This document shows, one piece after another, positions 61,001-64,000 of a stretch of 64,000 nucleotides of DNA (positions within the stretch are counted from its first letter, which is position 1; every line of letters starts with the position of its first letter). The DNA comes from Cupriavidus pauculus. GTDB lineage: Bacteria; Pseudomonadota; Gammaproteobacteria; Burkholderiales; Burkholderiaceae. Position numbers and translations under genes: made by a program. The stretch covers positions 310,001 through 374,000 of the forward strand of contig NZ_BPUO01000006.1 in the NCBI RefSeq assembly GCF_022179805.1, given 5' to 3'. The notes under the pieces were generated by a model. It was given only the letters and a program-made list of their open reading frames with translations. It searched no databases and was not told the origin of the DNA.

Positions 61001-62163
61001 AAAACGGCGTCCTTGCGTACACCTTGCGAAGCGAAATGCCGTTTGAGCTTGACCAGCGCTTCCTGCTGGATCTGGCGCACGCGTTCGCGCGTCAGGCCCA
61101 TTTCCTCGGCCAGCTCTTCAAGCGTGGCCGGCTCGATGTGGTTGAGCCCGAAGCGGCGCTCCACCACATAGCGATGCTTCTCCGACAGGCGTGCCAGCCA
61201 GAGCTTCATCAGGTTTTCCAGTTCGCGATGTGCCACTTCCTGGTCGGGGGCGGCGTTGTGTTCGTCGGACAGGAAGTCGAGCAGGCTCGAACCCGGGTCC
61301 AGGTCGAACGGCGTATCGAGCGAGGTGGTGTGTTCATTGAGTGCCAGCACGTCCTGCACCTCGTCGGCGGTCTTGCCGAGGAGATGAGCGATGTCCTCGA
61401 GGCTGGCGTCGCGGCCATCGGTGCCACCTTTTTCGAGATGACGCTTGGCGCGCAGGACCTGGTTGAGTTCGCGAATCACGTGGACCGGCAAGCGCACGGT
61501 GCGCGCCTGGTTCATGATCGCGCGCTCGATGCTCTGGCGGATCCACCATGTGGCGTACGTCGAGAAACGGAAGCCGCGCGTCGGATCGAATTTTTCGATC
61601 GCATGCATCAGGCCGAGGTTACCTTCCTCGATCAGATCCAGCAGCGGCACGCCACGGTTCAGGTAGCCCTTGGCGATGCTGACCACGAGACGCAGATTGC
61701 GCTCGATCATGACCTGCCGTGCCGGGAAGTCGCCGCCCTTGGCCAGCGTGGAGAAATGCAGTTCCTCCGGCGCCGACAGCAGCGGCTTGATGCTGATGCG
61801 GTTCAGGTAATGCTGAACCGTGTCGGCAGCCAGTTCCGTGTGCAGCACAGTACGAAAGTCATCGGGCTCCGGAGCGGCTTCACTGGCAGCCTCTTCCTCT
61901 TCGTCCTCGGAATCTTCGTCTTCGTCGTCGTGATCGGCGTCGTCGGCGGCCGCCTCGGTATTGGTGCTGCGGCGGCCGGCACGCGACACGGGTGCGATCG
62001 GTTCGTCAGCCACCGGCACCATGTCGGCAGCGGGGTCGACATCCACAAGCGCGGTGTCGGCGCCGTCATCGGTTTGCGATGCCACTCCAGCCTTTATTTC
62101 CGGCTGCTTGGGACGGCGGGTCCTGCTGACATTTCCGGATGAGACAGTTTTCTGGCGTGGCAT
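60997..62163 (-). CDS. rpoS: RNA polymerase sigma factor RpoS (sigma-38)
   Basis: The 388-residue protein has region 1.2/2 ([56 protein letters not shown]) and region 4 ([20 protein letters not shown]). It directs stationary-phase and stress transcription. The N-terminal 120 residues are longer than in Escherichia coli and include an acidic run of Asp and Glu (about 75-95). It follows nlpD by six bases, the conserved nlpD-rpoS order. Confidence 0.96.
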   Translation of the reverse strand: MPRQKTVSSGNVSRTRRPKQPEIKAGVASQTDDGADTALVDVDPAADMVPVADEPIAPVSRAGRRSTNTEAAADDADHDDEDEDSEDEEEEAASEAAPEPDDFRTVLHTELAADTVQHYLNRISIKPLLSAPEELHFSTLAKGGDFPARQVMIERNLRLVVSIAKGYLNRGVPLLDLIEEGNLGLMHAIEKFDPTRGFRFSTYATWWIRQSIERAIMNQARTVRLPVHVIRELNQVLRAKRHLEKGGTDGRDASLEDIAHLLGKTADEVQDVLALNEHTTSLDTPFDLDPGSSLLDFLSDEHNAAPDQEVAHRELENLMKLWLARLSEKHRYVVERRFGLNHIEPATLEELAEEMGLTRERVRQIQQEALVKLKRHFASQGVRKDAVL

Positions 62164-62169
62164 GAAACC

Positions 62170-63048
62170 TCACTGTGGCGGTAGATACCGCATCGGATCG
62201 ACCGGTTTTCCGTTCTTTCGAACCTCGAAGTGCAGCTTGACCCTGTCAGTATCACTGTTACCCATTTCGGCAATCTTCTGGCCCTTGCGAACCGTTGACT
62301 GCTCTGCCACCAGCACCTTGTCGTTATGACCGTAGGCGGTGAGATACGTGTCGTTGTGTTTGATGATGACAAGATTCCCGTAGCCGCGCAAGGGGCCTAC
62401 GTGAATCACCCTACCCTCGTCCGCGGCCAGCACGGGGTCGCCTTTCTTGCCGGCGATATCGATGCCCTTGTTGGCCTTGTCGTCAAATTTACCGATCAGT
62501 TGTCCACTTGCCGGCCAGGCCAGGCGAATGTCGCCCGCCGGGGCCGACGCACCGGCCGACGGGGCTGCCGCCGCGGGGGTCGTGGCAACCGGTGCAGAGG
62601 CCGCCGCAGGGGGCGAGGATGCGCTCATCGGCGTACCCACGGGGCGCGCCGCATCGATCGGCTGCGACTGCACGGTACCCGGCGCCACCGGCACGGTGGC
62701 CACGCCCGGCGCGGCATTCACGTCGGCGCTGGGGGGCACCACGCGCAGCAGCTGGCCAACCTCGATCTGGTTCGCGTTGGCCATGTTGTTCCAGGTGGCC
62801 ACGTCACGATACGACTGGCCATTTTCCAGTGCGATACGGTAAAGGGTATCGCCGCGCTTGACCCGATAGTATCCGGGAGGTGCCGGCTCGACAGATGCCG
62901 GCGCCTGGGCCGTGCCGCCGGAAGTGCGGTCCACCACGGGGGCGGGCATCGGCGAATTGGCGCAGGCGGCCAGGACGGCCGCGCAGGCCAGGATACTCAG
63001 GTGTTGTCCGACTCGTGTGAAATTCTTCTGATTCACGATGTTGTGCAT
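62170..63048 (-). CDS. nlpD: NlpD-type lipoprotein (LysM and M23/LytM domain)
   Basis: The 292-residue protein starts with a lipoprotein signal ending VLAAC (Cys about 29), then a LysM domain (YYRVKRGDTLYRIALENGQS), a Pro/Ala-rich linker and a LytM domain (GIDIAGKKGDPVLAADEGRV, LHFEVRKNGKPVDP). The metal-ligand His before GID is replaced (ANKGIDIAG). This is typical of NlpD/EnvC proteins, which activate cell-wall amidases at the division septum and do not cut peptidoglycan themselves. It precedes rpoS and may carry its promoter. Confidence 0.93.
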   Translation of the reverse strand: MHNIVNQKNFTRVGQHLSILACAAVLAACANSPMPAPVVDRTSGGTAQAPASVEPAPPGYYRVKRGDTLYRIALENGQSYRDVATWNNMANANQIEVGQLLRVVPPSADVNAAPGVATVPVAPGTVQSQPIDAARPVGTPMSASSPPAAASAPVATTPAAAAPSAGASAPAGDIRLAWPASGQLIGKFDDKANKGIDIAGKKGDPVLAADEGRVIHVGPLRGYGNLVIIKHNDTYLTAYGHNDKVLVAEQSTVRKGQKIAEMGNSDTDRVKLHFEVRKNGKPVDPMRYLPPQ

Positions 63049-63056
63049 AGTTCGAC

Positions 63057-63959
63057 TCAGATGGTGCCCGATTTTAAGGGCACAAAGAAAACGGCTTCAA
63101 GCGCGGTTCGGTGAAATCGATGCCGATTGAGGCGCTCGATCAGCAGCAGTTGCTGTGTAACCGTCTGACCAGGGGCTCCGTTGCCAGGTGTCACCACCGG
63201 CGCAATCAGACGGCCGCCAATCGCCAGTTGCTCCAGCAGGGCTTGCGGCACTTCCATGCCCGCCGCCGCGAGGATGATCGACGAGAAAGGCGCCGCCTGC
63301 GGCAGGCCAAGCATGCCATCGCCGTAATGCAGGCGGATATTCGGCACGCGCAGCGGGCGCAGGTTGGCCTTGGCTTGTTCGTGTAGCGGACGGATCCGCT
63401 CGATAGAGAACACTTCCTGCGCGCACAGGCTCAGCACGGCGGCCTGGTATCCGCAGCCGGTGCCGATTTCCAGCACGCGCTCCAGCGGCTGGTCGGGCGT
63501 CAGGCCCACGCGCAGCAATTCGATCATGCGCGACACCACCGACGGCTTGGAAATGGTCTGCTGATGCCCGATCGGCAGCGCGGCATCCTCATAGGCCTGC
63601 GACGCGAGCCCGGGCTCCATGAACAGGTGCCGGGGCACCGTGGCGATGGCGCCCAGCACCCGCTCGTCGCGAATGCCGCCGGCCCGCAGGCGCGCGGCCA
63701 GTGCCGTGCGCGCCCGGTCCGATGCCATGCCGCCACCGCCCGCCGTGGCCGCGAATGCACGCGCCTCGACTGCGCTGCCCGGCGCCGGGGGCGCGGCGGG
63801 CGGCGTGGCGGGCTTGCGGGGCTTCACGGTGGCAGGTGCCGGCGCGGCCGCGCGCTTGCCCACCGCGGCCATGCCGGCGGTGCGGGCGGGCGCGGGCTTG
63901 CGCTCGACTACCGCATCGAGCGGTAGCGGAAAGCGGGGGCGGCGCGGCGTGGAACTCAT
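63057..63959 (-). CDS. pcm: Protein-L-isoaspartate O-methyltransferase
   Basis: The 300-residue protein has the PCMT core from about residue 80: [20 protein letters not shown] and the SAM site [16 protein letters not shown]. It methylates L-isoaspartyl residues so damaged proteins can be repaired. The first 80 residues are an Arg/Pro/Ala-rich extension absent from the short enterobacterial form. It precedes nlpD by eight bases in the surE-pcm-nlpD-rpoS order; surE would lie beyond the right edge. Confidence 0.93.
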   Translation of the reverse strand: MSSTPRRPRFPLPLDAVVERKPAPARTAGMAAVGKRAAAPAPATVKPRKPATPPAAPPAPGSAVEARAFAATAGGGGMASDRARTALAARLRAGGIRDERVLGAIATVPRHLFMEPGLASQAYEDAALPIGHQQTISKPSVVSRMIELLRVGLTPDQPLERVLEIGTGCGYQAAVLSLCAQEVFSIERIRPLHEQAKANLRPLRVPNIRLHYGDGMLGLPQAAPFSSIILAAAGMEVPQALLEQLAIGGRLIAPVVTPGNGAPGQTVTQQLLLIERLNRHRFHRTALEAVFFVPLKSGTI

Positions 63960-64000
63960 TGCAAAAACAATGCAGGAACGAAAGGCAGGACGATCGCGTG

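Noticed and set aside
63960..64000. Fourteen in-frame codons ending in TGA that overlaps the pcm start, as the surE end
   Set aside because: The order surE-pcm is expected, but the short hydrophobic residues do not resemble a SurE terminus and are too few to assign.

Overview
The window is GC-rich chromosomal DNA from a betaproteobacterium of the Burkholderiaceae, most like Cupriavidus or Ralstonia. The evidence is gene order: hfq-hflX-hflK-hflC-hisZ-purA, der-bamB-yfgM-hisS-ispG-rodZ-pilW-rlmN-ndk and pcm-nlpD-rpoS. Codon use and the high coding density agree. Most of the window is conserved housekeeping DNA. The accessory or variable parts are the first 12 kb, the nitrate-respiration locus, a group II intron and a small Rrf2-controlled unit.

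Layout. 1-3.2 kb (minus): an EI24-type membrane protein cut by the window edge, then an apparent three-gene operon of YVTN beta-propeller, polysaccharide deacetylase-like protein and sterol desaturase/fatty acid hydroxylase-like protein. 3.3-9.3 kb: the RNA helicase hrpA diverges from argA (N-acetylglutamate synthase) across only 24 bp, and yggX follows. 9.5-12.2 kb: a large unrecognised protein gene broken by a frameshift. 12.2-24.2 kb (plus): a nitrate-respiration operon narK1-narK2-narG-narH-narJ-narI that continues with small gaps or overlaps into a beta-carbonic anhydrase, a DGC-domain cysteine protein and a nitronate monooxygenase. An FNR-type box and a 34-bp near-perfect palindrome precede it. 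24.2-28.4 kb: an unidentified polytopic membrane protein diverges from the narX-narL two-component pair.

28.4-33.1 kb: rpiA and tal (pentose phosphate pathway) diverge. A group II intron of about 2.9 kb with a reverse transcriptase/maturase/HNH gene sits between them, in the rpiA leader orientation. 33.2-37.5 kb: sirtuin, rlmB and rnr, then tRNA-Leu(CAG) with a strong promoter and a terminator. 37.7-38.9 kb: an Rrf2-family regulator and an NAD(P)-binding reductase, each preceded by a copy of the same 21-bp operator-like element. 39-46.7 kb (minus): hfq, hflX, hflK, hflC, hisZ, purA and a phosphoribosyltransferase. 46.9-56.7 kb (minus): the der-to-ndk cluster. 57-64 kb: a YccA/Bax-inhibitor protein, rlmD, an endonuclease/exonuclease/phosphatase-family protein, a PolB-like exonuclease, rpoS, nlpD and pcm.

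Functionally, the nar region joins nitrate uptake, reduction to nitrite, and nitrate/nitrite sensing (NarX-NarL) with an accessory tail whose role in nitrate respiration is unclear. That tail, the intron with its recognisable exon-binding sites, the paired Rrf2 operators and the back-to-back -10 elements between hrpA and argA are the points most worth a second look. No clearly new defence or mobile system was found beyond the intron.
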